Shown here piece by piece: positions 1 to 7,722 of a stretch of DNA of 10,268 bases (position 1 is the stretch's first letter; each line of letters begins with the position of its first letter). The notes beneath the pieces are model-generated. The model saw nothing but the letters and a program-made list of their open reading frames with translations. It was not told where the DNA came from and made no database searches. This DNA comes from Thiobacillus sp. UBA2487 (GTDB taxonomy: Bacteria > Pseudomonadota > Gammaproteobacteria > Burkholderiales > Sulfuriferulaceae), in the NCBI GenBank assembly GCA_002341815.1, contig DDOT01000168.1:465-10732 (forward strand). Reading direction: 5' to 3'. Made by a program: the position numbers and the translations under genes.

Positions 1-918
1 GGCATCGGTGCCATCCAGCACGGCATTTGCCACGTCAGACACTTCGGCACGGGTAGGAATCGGATTTTGAATCATGGATTCCAGCATTTGCGTGGCTGTG
101 ATTACCGGACGGTTATACTTGTGTGCCATGCGGATGATTTTCTTCTGCAAGGCAGGCACGGCAGCATCACCGACTTCTACGCCCAGATCACCACGCGCAA
201 CCATGACGGCATCTGAGGCAATCACGATTTCTTCCAGTGCTTCAATGGCTTCTGCGCGTTCGATTTTGGCAACCAGCATGCCGTATCCGCCGGCATCGCG
301 CAACAGTTTGCGCGCATAGTGCATATCGTCTGCTGAGCGCGGGAAAGAGACTGCGACATAATCCGCCTGAAAAGATGCGGCTGTTTTAATGTCTTCCATG
401 TCTTTTGCGGTTAATGCGGCTGCCGACAAGCCGCCGCCTTTCCGGTTGATGCCCTTGTTATTGGACAGGGGACCGCCCTGAATCACGCGGCAGTGGATTT
501 CATTACCCACCACTTCTTCCACCCACATTTCAACCCGGCCATCATCCAGTAGCAGGGTGGCACCGCGTTCAAGATCACGCGGCAACTCTTTGTAGTCTAG
601 TCCAACCCGTTCCTGATTGCCGAGTGTGCAATCGGCATCCAGAATAAATTTGTCGCCATTGGCCAGCATGATTTTGTTATCGGCAAACTTGCCGATACGG
701 ATTTTCGGTCCTTGCAAATCGGCCAGCACGCCAATGGCCCGGCCTCGGGCACGTGCCAACGAACGCACGAGCTCTGCCCGGTCAATGTGATCTTGCGCCG
801 CACCATGGGAAAAATTCAGACGGACCACGTCCAGTCCGGCTTCCATCATTTTGTCGAGCACTTTGGCATCATTCGATGCGGGGCCCAGGGTGGCAACAAT
901 CTTGGTTCTGCGTAACAT
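1..918 (-). CDS. pyk: Pyruvate kinase, N-terminal 306 residues (gene continues past left edge)
   Basis: Pyruvate kinase transfers the phosphate of phosphoenolpyruvate to ADP, giving pyruvate and ATP in the cytoplasm. The frame is open from the ATG at 918 to the first base of the window and begins [15 protein letters not shown], typical of the family. Visible motifs are the RLNFSHG nucleotide/K+ site (R33, N35, S37), the LQGPKIRIG strand, the catalytic-lysine segment AKIERAEAI (K218, E220), the metal-ligand loop ARGDLGVEV (D244), and TQMLESM (276-282) followed by [18 protein letters not shown]. The catalytic residues sit two positions before their E. coli PykF counterparts. Bacterial pyruvate kinases are about 470-490 residues, so the rest of the barrel and the C-terminal allosteric domain lie outside the window. 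The ribosome binding site is modest (GAAAGA, 7-12 bases before the ATG). The gene is the fourth of the tkt-gap-pgk-pyk cluster, but a terminator-like hairpin separates it from pgk, so its expression may be partly independent. Confidence 0.97.
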   Translation of the reverse strand, partial: MLRRTKIVATLGPASNDAKVLDKMMEAGLDVVRLNFSHGAAQDHIDRAELVRSLARARGRAIGVLADLQGPKIRIGKFADNKIMLANGDKFILDADCTLGNQERVGLDYKELPRDLERGATLLLDDGRVEMWVEEVVGNEIHCRVIQGGPLSNNKGINRKGGGLSAAALTAKDMEDIKTAASFQADYVAVSFPRSADDMHYARKLLRDAGGYGMLVAKIERAEAIEALEEIVIASDAVMVARGDLGVEVGDAAVPALQKKIIRMAHKYNRPVITATQMLESMIQNPIPTRAEVSDVANAVLDGTDA

Positions 919-941
919 GAATAGTCTTTCGATGGTGACGT

Positions 942-966
942 AAAAAGGCCGAGGCACTGCCCCGGC
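942..966 (-). terminator. Intrinsic terminator-like hairpin between pgk and pyk
   Basis: Read on the minus strand, an 8-bp stem (GCCGGGGC / GCCTCGGC, one G-U pair, AGT triloop, 948-966) is followed by C and then TTTTT (942-946). This has the form of a rho-independent terminator for the tkt-gap-pgk transcript. It lies 14 bases after the pgk stop codon, and the T-run ends only 23 bases before the pyk ATG. It could therefore act as a partial terminator or leader attenuator that lowers pyk expression relative to pgk, or as a full stop with pyk started elsewhere. The T-run is short (five), so read-through is likely. Confidence 0.7.
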
Positions 967-980
967 GCTGCTGTCACAGC

Positions 981-2165
981 TTATTTTGCTGCGCGTTGTT
1001 CGAGAATTTCAACTGCCGGTAAAACCTTGCCTTCCAAAAACTCAAGGAAAGCGCCGCCCGCAGTGGAAATATACGAGATTTTGTCATAGATGTCGTATTT
1101 TTGGATAGCGGCAATCGTATCACCACCACCAGCCAAGGTAAATGCCTTGGTGTGGGCGATGGCGGTTGCAATGGTTTTTGTACCTTCGCCGAATTGGTCA
1201 AATTCAAAGACGCCTACCGGACCATTCCATACCACTGTGCCGGCCTGCATGATGATATCAGCCAGAACTTTGGCAGAATCAGGGCCGATATCAAAAATCA
1301 TGTCGTCATCGTCGACTTGATCGGCAGATTTCAAGACAGCAGGTTCATTGGCATCAAACTTTTTACCGCACACCACATCGGTTGCAACCGGAATGCTGGC
1401 GCCACGCGCCTGCATTTTTTTCATCAGGGACTGGGCGGTGGGAACCAAATCTTGTTCGCACAATGATTTGCCGACTTTTTTACCGGAGGCCAAAATGAAC
1501 GTGTTGGCAATACCACCACCGACCACCATCTGGTCCACTTTTTCTGACAACGATTCCAGTACGGTCAGTTTGGTAGAAACCTTCGATCCGCCAACAATGG
1601 CTACCATGGGTCGTGCCGGGTTGGCCAGTGCGCGGTTCAGTGCATCGAGTTCTTCAGTCAACAAAATGCCGGCAGCGGCAATGGGAGCAAACTTGGCAAC
1701 ACCATGTGTTGACGCTTCAGCGCGGTGGGCTGTGCCAAAGGCATCCATCACGAAGATATCGCACAATGCGGCATATTTTTGTGCGGTGGCATCCACGTTT
1801 TTCTTTTCACCGACGTTGACACGCACATTCTCCAGCAAGACCAACTCGCCTTCCGCTACATCGAATCCGCCATCGACCCAGTTGGCGATCAAGCGCACGG
1901 GTTTGCCCAGTTTGGCTGACAGTACATCAGCAACCGGCTGCAGTGAATCTTCCGGTTTGAATTCGCCTTCGGTCGGGCGCCCTAAATGGCTGGTTACCAT
2001 AACCCGTGCGCCCGCATTCAGGCAATGCTCGATGGTGCGCATGGAAGCGGTGATACGTGCGTCGGAAGTGACCTTGCCATCAGCAACCGGGACGTTCATG
2101 TCTGCACGAATGAACACGCGTTTGCCTTTGAGATCGAGGTCGGTGATGCGGATAAATTGGGTCAT
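981..2165 (-). CDS. pgk: Phosphoglycerate kinase
   Basis: This cytoplasmic enzyme interconverts 1,3-bisphosphoglycerate plus ADP and 3-phosphoglycerate plus ATP, the step after Gap. The 394-residue product has the usual length for a bacterial Pgk and shows all landmarks in order. These are the family signature [12 protein letters not shown] (15-26; R20, D22, N24), SHLGRP (59-64), LENVR (111-115), the [13 protein letters not shown] substrate segment (141-153), VGGSKVSTK (191-199) with its nucleotide-site lysines, WNGPVGVFE (313-321) and the GGGDT phosphate loop (346-350). The ATG at 2165 has a strong ribosome binding site, GAGGAA, five bases upstream. The gene lies between gap and pyk in the same direction. 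Upstream it is insulated by the gap terminator and a long hairpin whose last paired base is eight bases before the ribosome binding site. No disruptions are seen. Confidence 0.98.
   Translation of the reverse strand: MTQFIRITDLDLKGKRVFIRADMNVPVADGKVTSDARITASMRTIEHCLNAGARVMVTSHLGRPTEGEFKPEDSLQPVADVLSAKLGKPVRLIANWVDGGFDVAEGELVLLENVRVNVGEKKNVDATAQKYAALCDIFVMDAFGTAHRAEASTHGVAKFAPIAAAGILLTEELDALNRALANPARPMVAIVGGSKVSTKLTVLESLSEKVDQMVVGGGIANTFILASGKKVGKSLCEQDLVPTAQSLMKKMQARGASIPVATDVVCGKKFDANEPAVLKSADQVDDDDMIFDIGPDSAKVLADIIMQAGTVVWNGPVGVFEFDQFGEGTKTIATAIAHTKAFTLAGGGDTIAAIQKYDIYDKISYISTAGGAFLEFLEGKVLPAVEILEQRAAK
983..1012 (-). promoter_or_regulatory. Weak candidate sigma70 promoter at the 3' end of pgk, for pyk
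   Basis: On the minus strand, TTGAAA (1007-1012, 5/6 to the -35 consensus) and CAAAAT (983-988, 4/6 to the -10) are spaced by 18 bases within the last codons of pgk. Transcription would start near 976, giving pyk a leader of roughly 58 bases with the 948-966 hairpin near its 5' end. Matches of this quality occur by chance, and support comes only from position. Confidence 0.25.
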
Positions 2166-2183
2166 GTCATTTCCTCAAGGTTA

Positions 2184-2244
2184 AATGTTCAGGACTGAAA
2201 TTTTTACTGGTTGTCCTGCACAGGCGGTTTCAATCCTGAACATT
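2184..2244 (-). repeat. Long 17-bp inverted repeat (hairpin) in the pgk leader
   Basis: Arms at 2184-2200 (AATGTTCAGGACTGAAA) and 2228-2244 (TTTCAATCCTGAACATT) are complementary at 16 of 17 positions and separated by 27 bases. In RNA of the minus (pgk sense) strand the single odd position becomes a U-G wobble, so all 17 positions pair. In plus-strand RNA it would be an unpaired C-A. The structure starts one base after the T-run of the gap terminator and ends eight bases before the pgk ribosome binding site. No U-run follows it in the sense direction, so it is not an obvious second terminator. Its role is unknown. An mRNA-stabilising or processing stem at the 5' end of pgk, or a protein-binding site, would both fit. 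Confidence 0.8.
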
Positions 2245-2245
2245 C

Positions 2246-2276
2246 AAAAAACCGACCGGTCTTGTGAACCGGTCGG
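2246..2276 (-). terminator. Strong rho-independent terminator after gap
   Basis: On the minus strand a perfect 9-bp GC-rich stem (CCGACCGGT / ACCGGTCGG, arms 2268-2276 and 2252-2260) with a 7-base loop is followed directly by six T (2246-2251). It begins 11 bases after the gap stop codon. This is the clearest terminator in the window. It should end much of the gap transcript before pgk, so pgk relies on read-through or on a start point not evident here. Confidence 0.9.
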
Positions 2277-2287
2277 GTATTGCCGTA

Positions 2288-3301
<1,014 letters not shown>

Positions 3302-3311
3302 TCAAGTTAAA

Positions 3312-3341
3312 AATATAGTTGTGCGTGCGGCGTTGCCTCAA
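3312..3341 (-). promoter_or_regulatory. Candidate sigma70 promoter for gap
   Basis: On the minus strand, TTGAGG (3336-3341, 4/6 to the -35) and TATATT (3312-3317, 5/6 to the -10) are 18 bases apart. The predicted start near 3305 leaves a leader of about 20 bases that still contains the GGAG ribosome binding site. This would let gap be transcribed apart from tkt. The -35 lies in the loop of the inverted repeat at 3324-3349, so a protein bound there would be placed to affect this promoter. Confidence 0.5.
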
Positions 3342-3349
3342 GCCGCACG
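3324..3349 (-). repeat. 8-bp GC-rich inverted repeat between tkt and gap
   Basis: The arms CGTGCGGC and GCCGCACG (3342-3349 and 3324-3331 read on the minus strand) pair perfectly around a 10-base interval, and further TTG/CAA pairing is possible inside the interval. It begins 13 bases after the tkt stop. No T-run follows directly: the nearest T-rich stretch starts about nine bases on and is interrupted. It is therefore a poor intrinsic terminator. It may be a weak 3' end for tkt, an operator over the gap promoter, or both. Confidence 0.6.
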
Positions 3350-3362
3350 GGATGGTGACGGA

Positions 3363-5348
3363 TTACAGCACGCGTTTAACCGTGTTGACCACATTGTCCA
3401 CGGTAAAGCCGAAGTGCTTGAACAATTCACCGGCAGGTGCAGATTCACCAAACGTATCCATGCCCACCACAGCGCCTTCCAGGCCGACATATTTATGCCA
3501 GAACCCGGTAACGCCGGCTTCGATGGCAACGCGCACCACGCCTTTTGGCAAGACACTGTTTTTGTAATCAGCGTCTTGGCGATCGAAGACATTGGTGGAC
3601 GGCATGGATACCACGCGGGTAGGAATCCCTTCGGCAGCCAAGGACTCTTGCGCTTTGAGCGCCAATTCCACTTCGGAACCGGTTGCAATCAACACCGCTT
3701 TGGCGTTGTCCATGTTTTTCAGCACGTAACCGCCGCGTGCGACATTGGCGATGGTGCTGTCGTTGCGTGCGACGAAAGGCAGGTTTTGCCGGCTTAACAC
3801 CAGGCATGTTGGGCCGTTGGCACGGCTCACCCCTTGACCCCAGGCCACAATGGTTTCAACCGTGTCGCACGGGCGCCACAAATCCATGTTGGGGATCATG
3901 CGCAGGGTTGCAGTTTGTTCTACTGGTTGGTGGGTCGGGCCGTCTTCGCCCAAGCCGATGGAATCGTGGGTGAATACGTAGATAACGCGTTGACGCATCA
4001 GGGCCGACATGCGCAGTGCATTGCGCGCATATTCGGAGAACATCAGGAAAGTACCGCCGAATGGCAGCAATCCGCCATGCAGCGCCATACCGTTCATGAT
4101 GTGCGACATGCCGAATTCACGTACGCCATACGAAATGTAATTACCGGTTTCTTTGCCGTGCACATGATGGCAGCCGGTCCAGTTGGTGAGATTGGAACCG
4201 GTCAGGTCGGCAGAACCGCCCAAAAATTCAGGCAGGGCGGGTGCCAAGGCGTTGATGGCGATTTGCGATGCTTTGCGGGTGGCAACCGTTTCGCCTTTGG
4301 CGTTGATCGTGCTGATTGCTTGTTGCAGGAAGTGTTCCCAGTTGGCGGGCAGTTCGCCGGCCATACGGCGGGTAAATTCGCCGGCCTCGTCGGGATACGC
4401 TTCGGCATAAGCAGAAAACTTGTTGTTCCACAGTTCTTCCAGCCCTTCACCTTTGACGCGGGCATCCCAGCCTTCGTACACGTCAGCAGGAATTTCGAAG
4501 GGTGGGTGATTCCAACCGATGTGCGCGCGCGTAGCGGCTATTTCTGCAGCACCCAATGCGGCACCGTGAACATCATGGGTGCCTTCTTTGTTGGGCGATC
4601 CTTTGCCAATCACAGTTTTGCAGCAGATCAGGCTGGGTTTGTCGGTAACCGCTTTGGCGGCTTGTACGGCTGCATCAATTGCAACAGCATCATGACCATC
4701 TACACCGGCAATCACATGCCAGCCATAGGCTTCGAAGCGTTTTGGCGTGTTGTCGGTGAACCAGCCTTCTACGTGACCATCAATTGAAATGCCGTTGTCA
4801 TCCCAGAACGCAATCAGTTTGCCCAAACCCCATGTGCCGGCCAGCGCACACGCTTCGTGGGAAATGCCTTCCATCATGCAACCGTCACCCATGAATACAT
4901 AGGTGTGATGGTTAACGATGTCGTGATCCGGTTTGTTGAATTGCGCCGCTAACAGTTTTTCTGCCATCGCCATGCCAACAGCGTTGGTAATGCCTTGCCC
5001 CAGCGGACCGGTGGTGGTTTCAACCCCTGGCGTGTAACCATACTCCGGGTGGCCGGGGGTTTTGGAGTGCATTTGGCGGAAACGCTTGATTTCTTCAATG
5101 GGCAAATCGTAGCCGGTCAGGTGCAGCAGTGCATAAATCAGCATCGAGCCGTGGCCATTGGACAGCACAAAACGATCACGGTCTGCCCACTTGGGGTTGG
5201 CCGGGTTGTGACGCAGGTGGTGATTCCACACAACTTCGGCAATTTCCGCCATGCCCATGGGGGCACCGGGGTGGCCTGATTTGGCCTGTTCCACTGCATC
5301 CATCGCCAGCGCGCGAATGGCGTTTGCGAGATCGTTACGAGTTGCCAT
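3363..5348 (-). CDS. tkt: Transketolase
   Basis: This thiamine-diphosphate enzyme moves two-carbon units between ketoses and aldoses in the pentose phosphate pathway (and, in autotrophs or methylotrophs, the Calvin or ribulose-monophosphate cycle). It supplies glyceraldehyde-3-phosphate to Gap. The product is 661 residues against 663 for E. coli TktA, and the key residues fall at the same numbers: H26 (SGHPGAP), H66 (SNGHGS), H100 (TPGH), the ThDP motif GDG (154-156) to N185, H261, the catalytic glutamate E411 ([13 protein letters not shown]), H461 (FTHDS) and H473 (PTHQPVEQ). The ATG at 5348 is preceded by AAGGAA five bases upstream and gives the family start [12 protein letters not shown]. 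The reading frame stays open 31 codons further upstream, but that stretch overlaps the predicted promoter and resembles nothing in the family. It is the first gene of the tkt-gap-pgk-pyk cluster. Confidence 0.98.
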   Translation of the reverse strand: MATRNDLANAIRALAMDAVEQAKSGHPGAPMGMAEIAEVVWNHHLRHNPANPKWADRDRFVLSNGHGSMLIYALLHLTGYDLPIEEIKRFRQMHSKTPGHPEYGYTPGVETTTGPLGQGITNAVGMAMAEKLLAAQFNKPDHDIVNHHTYVFMGDGCMMEGISHEACALAGTWGLGKLIAFWDDNGISIDGHVEGWFTDNTPKRFEAYGWHVIAGVDGHDAVAIDAAVQAAKAVTDKPSLICCKTVIGKGSPNKEGTHDVHGAALGAAEIAATRAHIGWNHPPFEIPADVYEGWDARVKGEGLEELWNNKFSAYAEAYPDEAGEFTRRMAGELPANWEHFLQQAISTINAKGETVATRKASQIAINALAPALPEFLGGSADLTGSNLTNWTGCHHVHGKETGNYISYGVREFGMSHIMNGMALHGGLLPFGGTFLMFSEYARNALRMSALMRQRVIYVFTHDSIGLGEDGPTHQPVEQTATLRMIPNMDLWRPCDTVETIVAWGQGVSRANGPTCLVLSRQNLPFVARNDSTIANVARGGYVLKNMDNAKAVLIATGSEVELALKAQESLAAEGIPTRVVSMPSTNVFDRQDADYKNSVLPKGVVRVAIEAGVTGFWHKYVGLEGAVVGMDTFGESAPAGELFKHFGFTVDNVVNTVKRVL

Positions 5349-5412
5349 TTGATTTCCTTGGAAGTTTGAGAAATGGGTAGTCAATGCGACGTCAGTATTT
5401 AAATATGTATGG

Positions 5413-5441
5413 ATTATCGCTGAGAGCAGACAATTCGGCAA
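5413..5441 (-). promoter_or_regulatory. Candidate sigma70 promoter for tkt
   Basis: On the minus strand, TTGCCG (5436-5441, 4/6 to the -35) and GATAAT (5413-5418, 5/6 to the -10) are separated by the optimal 17 bases. The start would be near 5406, giving a leader of about 58 bases that ends in the AAGGAA ribosome binding site. The 156-bp gap between the preceding phosphatase gene and tkt is the largest on the minus strand here and is the natural place for the cluster's main promoter. An imperfect inverted repeat GGTG-N8-CACC (5464-5479) lies about 22 bases upstream of the -35. Confidence 0.6.
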
Positions 5442-5504
5442 GCACTCGAAAAACTGTCATAACGGTGTGATATTGCACCTTGTATTCTTCGTTTTTAACG
5501 TCGA

Positions 5505-6323
5505 TCAGCGTGAACTCGGGATAAACTCTTCATAGCTGCCCAGTAACGCAGCGTCTATCCACGCACACCACGTGGCGTACAAATCAGCATCTCCCGCAGC
5601 GATCACTGAGCGTTGCCAAGGGTCGTCAGTCCAAAAATTTTCGTGGCGCAATGACCGAAAATGTCCACCTGCCTCGGCCAGAATCAAGCACCCTGCTGCG
5701 TAATCCCATAATTTTTGCCCGCCGTGCAAGTAGAGGTCGAGACGACCGGCAGCCACATAACACCAGTCCAATGTGCTGGCGCCAAAGTTGCGTTGTGAGC
5801 TGAATGGCGGATCAGTAGCCAGTTCCAGTGCAAGGTTGCGAGGTAAGCGCTTGTATTCAACGCCTGCCATGGAGTGATGCAGGCTGTGATCTTTGCGGGC
5901 CAGCGGTAAGGGGGTGCCGTTGAGCCATGCGCCTTTGCCGGTTTCTGCGCTGAACATTTCATCCAGTACCGGATCGTAAATCACCCCCAGCACACTGACC
6001 CCGTTACGCAACAAGGCTACTGAAATTGCAAAATAGGGAATGCCATGCACAAAATTCGAGGTGCCATCAATCGGGTCGATGCACCATACCCCATCTTTGC
6101 CGGCCTCCCAATTCGCAATGTGTTCGTCTTCGCTCATTTCCTCGCCAATCACCGGACAGGGGCAGATTTGCTGAAGAGCAGTAATCAGGGCGTTTTGACA
6201 GGCCATGTCAGCTTCGGTAAACAGGCTGCCATCCGCCTTGTGGGTATGTGCCACCTTGAGGTAGCGCGGCATTACCTCGCGTTGGGCAATGGTTTTGACG
6301 GCATTTCGTACCTGTTCCAGCAT
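5505..6323 (-). CDS. Inositol-monophosphatase-family phosphatase (SuhB-like)
   Basis: This is a member of the Mg2+-dependent, lithium-sensitive phosphatase family that acts on small phosphorylated molecules such as inositol phosphate, fructose bisphosphate, histidinol phosphate or PAP. The 272-residue product has the three-metal site: E61/E62 in VIGEEMSED, D83 and D86 in the signature DPIDGTSNF (83-91), and D207 in LWDYAAGCLILAEAGG. Length and motif spacing match SuhB (267 residues), but the substrate cannot be told from sequence. I prefer the ATG at 6323, with GGAGGG seven bases upstream and a start that lines up with SuhB. An ATG at 6341 overlaps the stop of the upstream gene (TAATG) and would add six residues. 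An ATG at 6362 would add thirteen. The gene follows the thioredoxin-fold gene by 17 bp and is probably cotranscribed with it. Confidence 0.92.
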   Translation of the reverse strand: MLEQVRNAVKTIAQREVMPRYLKVAHTHKADGSLFTEADMACQNALITALQQICPCPVIGEEMSEDEHIANWEAGKDGVWCIDPIDGTSNFVHGIPYFAISVALLRNGVSVLGVIYDPVLDEMFSAETGKGAWLNGTPLPLARKDHSLHHSMAGVEYKRLPRNLALELATDPPFSSQRNFGASTLDWCYVAAGRLDLYLHGGQKLWDYAAGCLILAEAGGHFRSLRHENFWTDDPWQRSVIAAGDADLYATWCAWIDAALLGSYEEFIPSSR

Positions 6324-6330
6324 GGGAGAA

Positions 6331-6336
6331 CCCTCC
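6331..6336 (-). promoter_or_regulatory. Ribosome binding site of the phosphatase gene (decides the start)
   Basis: GGAGGG on the minus strand, seven bases before the ATG at 6323, is one of the best matches in the window. It lies downstream of the alternative ATGs at 6341 and 6362, so it can only serve the shorter start. Confidence 0.7.
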
Positions 6337-6340
6337 GGCA

Positions 6341-6895
6341 TTATTTCCATTTGATAGAGCAACCCATGCTCGGGATTTGCTCCAATGGCCCTTGTTGGGT
6401 GGTTGCAACCTGCACCATGGCCTCAAACAAATCACGGCGAACGCCATCGGGGGCGGTGTCTTTGCGTGATGCATCAAAGCGTCCCCGGTACTGCAATTGA
6501 CCTGCACGGTTCAAACCAAAAAAATCAGGTGTGCAGACTGCATGGTAAGCTTGGGCAACTTGCTGGGAGTCGTCCAGCACATAGGCAAACGGAAATTGCC
6601 GATCGCTGGCGATGCGCTGCATGTTTTCGAAACTGTCCTCCGGATAATCGGCCGGATCGTTCGACATAATCGCAATGCTGTTGATGCCATGCTGATCGCG
6701 TAATTCGGCAGTGTCGCGAATCAGGCGAGGCAAAATTGCTTGTACATACGGGCAATGGTTACAGATAAACATGACCAGCAAACCATTTTTACCCATGCTG
6801 CCGGCAAGGGAATGATGTTTGCCATCGGTGCCTGGCAGATTGAATTCGGGGGCTTGCCAACCAAACTGGCAGATCGGGGTTTGAAGGCTGACCAT
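6341..6895 (-). CDS. Thioredoxin-fold AhpC/TSA-family protein with CNHCPYV motif
   Basis: This is a 184-residue cytoplasmic protein of the redoxin (AhpC/TSA-like) group; I see no signal peptide or membrane segment. Features in order are APEFNLPGTDGK (15-26), typical of peroxiredoxin-like N-termini, the central strand LVMFICNHCPYV with a CxxC pair (C45, C48), a further cysteine C121 in the cis-proline-like loop VCTPDFFG, and C179 near the C-terminus (PSMGCSIKW). The family is widespread and annotated as thioredoxin or thiol-disulfide reductase-like; its substrate is not established, so a specific peroxidase name is not justified. The ATG at 6895 has GGAG eight bases upstream. It is the first gene of a probable pair with the phosphatase and is divergent from rsmE. 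Confidence 0.88.
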   Translation of the reverse strand: MVSLQTPICQFGWQAPEFNLPGTDGKHHSLAGSMGKNGLLVMFICNHCPYVQAILPRLIRDTAELRDQHGINSIAIMSNDPADYPEDSFENMQRIASDRQFPFAYVLDDSQQVAQAYHAVCTPDFFGLNRAGQLQYRGRFDASRKDTAPDGVRRDLFEAMVQVATTQQGPLEQIPSMGCSIKWK

Positions 6896-6977
6896 AAAAA
6901 TTGCTCCAGCGCTGATTTAGTCAATATCTGACGATGATATCATGGCTGGCAGTTCGTTTGTAGGTTAGCCAGACAGG
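6896..6977. promoter_or_regulatory. Divergent intergenic region with a 10-bp palindrome
   Basis: These 82 bp must carry the start signals of both the thioredoxin-fold gene (minus) and rsmE (plus), unless either is read from further away. A perfect palindrome ATGATATCAT lies near the middle (6934-6943) and could be a regulator site, but nothing identifies the regulator. I could not pick -35/-10 pairs convincingly on either strand. Confidence 0.4.
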
Positions 6978-7709
6978 ATGATACCCAGATTTTTTGTGCC
7001 AAACGTGGCAGCACAATTTCCTTTGTTTGCCTTGCCGGCTGAGTCCGCCCATCACGCCGTGCGTGTGTTGCGCATGGCTGAGGGCGACTCTTTGATTTTG
7101 TTCGACGGCAGCGGTCAGGAGTGGCCGGCGCTGATTCACGCGATTACGCGTCAAGCGGTTACAGTAACGTGTCATGCGCCTGTTGCCGTGTCGCGCGAAT
7201 CGCCATTGCGCATTACATTATTACAGGGAATATCCTCGGGAGACCGGATGGATTACACCTTGCAAAAAGCGGTGGAATTAGGGGTAAGCCGAATCGTGCC
7301 ACTGGCTTGTGAGCGTAGCGTGGTGCGGTTGACCGGGGAACGGGCGGAAAAGCGTCGGCAGCATTGGCAGCAATTGGTGGTGGCGGCCTGTGAGCAATGT
7401 GGTCGCAACGTGATTCCCGCAGTTGCCGACCTAACGCGATTTGCGGATGGCTTGTCAGTGGCGCAGGGCTGCCTGGCGCTATTGATGGATCCGCGTGCCA
7501 TCGTCAGCATGGCAGATTTGCCGATGCCCAATCAAGCGGTTGTGTTACTGGCTGGCCCGGAAGGTGGTTTCAGTCCGGCTGAAGAAGGAGCTGCTTTGGC
7601 AGCGGGATTTACCGGGGTGCGTTTTGGTCCGCGTATTTTGCGCACCGAAACCGCGGCTGTTGCTGGCATATCCTTGATGCAAGGCTTGTGGGGGGATCTG
7701 GCGCGTTGA
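6978..7709 (+). CDS. rsmE: 16S rRNA (uracil-1498-N3)-methyltransferase
   Basis: RsmE methylates N3 of U1498 in 16S rRNA within the 30S subunit, using S-adenosylmethionine. The 243-residue product matches the E. coli protein in length and layout. An N-terminal PUA-like domain (about 1-70, starting MIPRFFV and including HHAVRVLRM) is followed by a SPOUT methyltransferase domain with RMDYTLQKAVELGV (90-103), ERSVVRL (112-118), AACEQCGR (136-143), the knot signature LLAGPEGGFSP (190-200) and FGPRILRTETA (216-226). The ATG at 6978 fits the family start, but its ribosome binding site is poor: only ACAGG directly abutting the start codon. Initiation may be weak or the transcript leader very short. 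It is the only plus-strand gene in the window and converges on purN. Confidence 0.95.
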   Translation: MIPRFFVPNVAAQFPLFALPAESAHHAVRVLRMAEGDSLILFDGSGQEWPALIHAITRQAVTVTCHAPVAVSRESPLRITLLQGISSGDRMDYTLQKAVELGVSRIVPLACERSVVRLTGERAEKRRQHWQQLVVAACEQCGRNVIPAVADLTRFADGLSVAQGCLALLMDPRAIVSMADLPMPNQAVVLLAGPEGGFSPAEEGAALAAGFTGVRFGPRILRTETAAVAGISLMQGLWGDLAR

Positions 7710-7722
7710 TCGGTATTTTTCG

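Noticed and set aside
153..163. Possible loss of function in ABC-F domain 1, whose LSGGQ signature is replaced by [11 protein letters not shown] (residue numbers of the protein at 8352-9947 used as coordinates)
   Set aside because: E. coli YbiT has nearly the same sequence at this place, so it is a subfamily trait and not a defect of this gene.
1348..2184. Long open frame (278 codons) on the plus strand opposite pgk
   Set aside because: It lies wholly antisense to a well-conserved pgk, has no recognisable domain or ribosome binding site, and reflects codon bias of the real gene.
3834..4787. Long open frame (317 codons) on the plus strand opposite tkt
   Set aside because: It is antisense to conserved transketolase sequence including catalytic segments. 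The translation resembles no family I know, so it is a shadow frame.
5349..5441. N-terminal extension of transketolase by 31 residues
   Set aside because: The extension overlaps the predicted promoter, has no family similarity, and the ATG at 5348 has a good ribosome binding site and matches the E. coli residue numbering.
7710..7722. Bidirectional terminator between convergent rsmE and purN
   Set aside because: The 13-bp spacer has a short T-run but no adjacent stem beyond four bases, so no terminator is supported.
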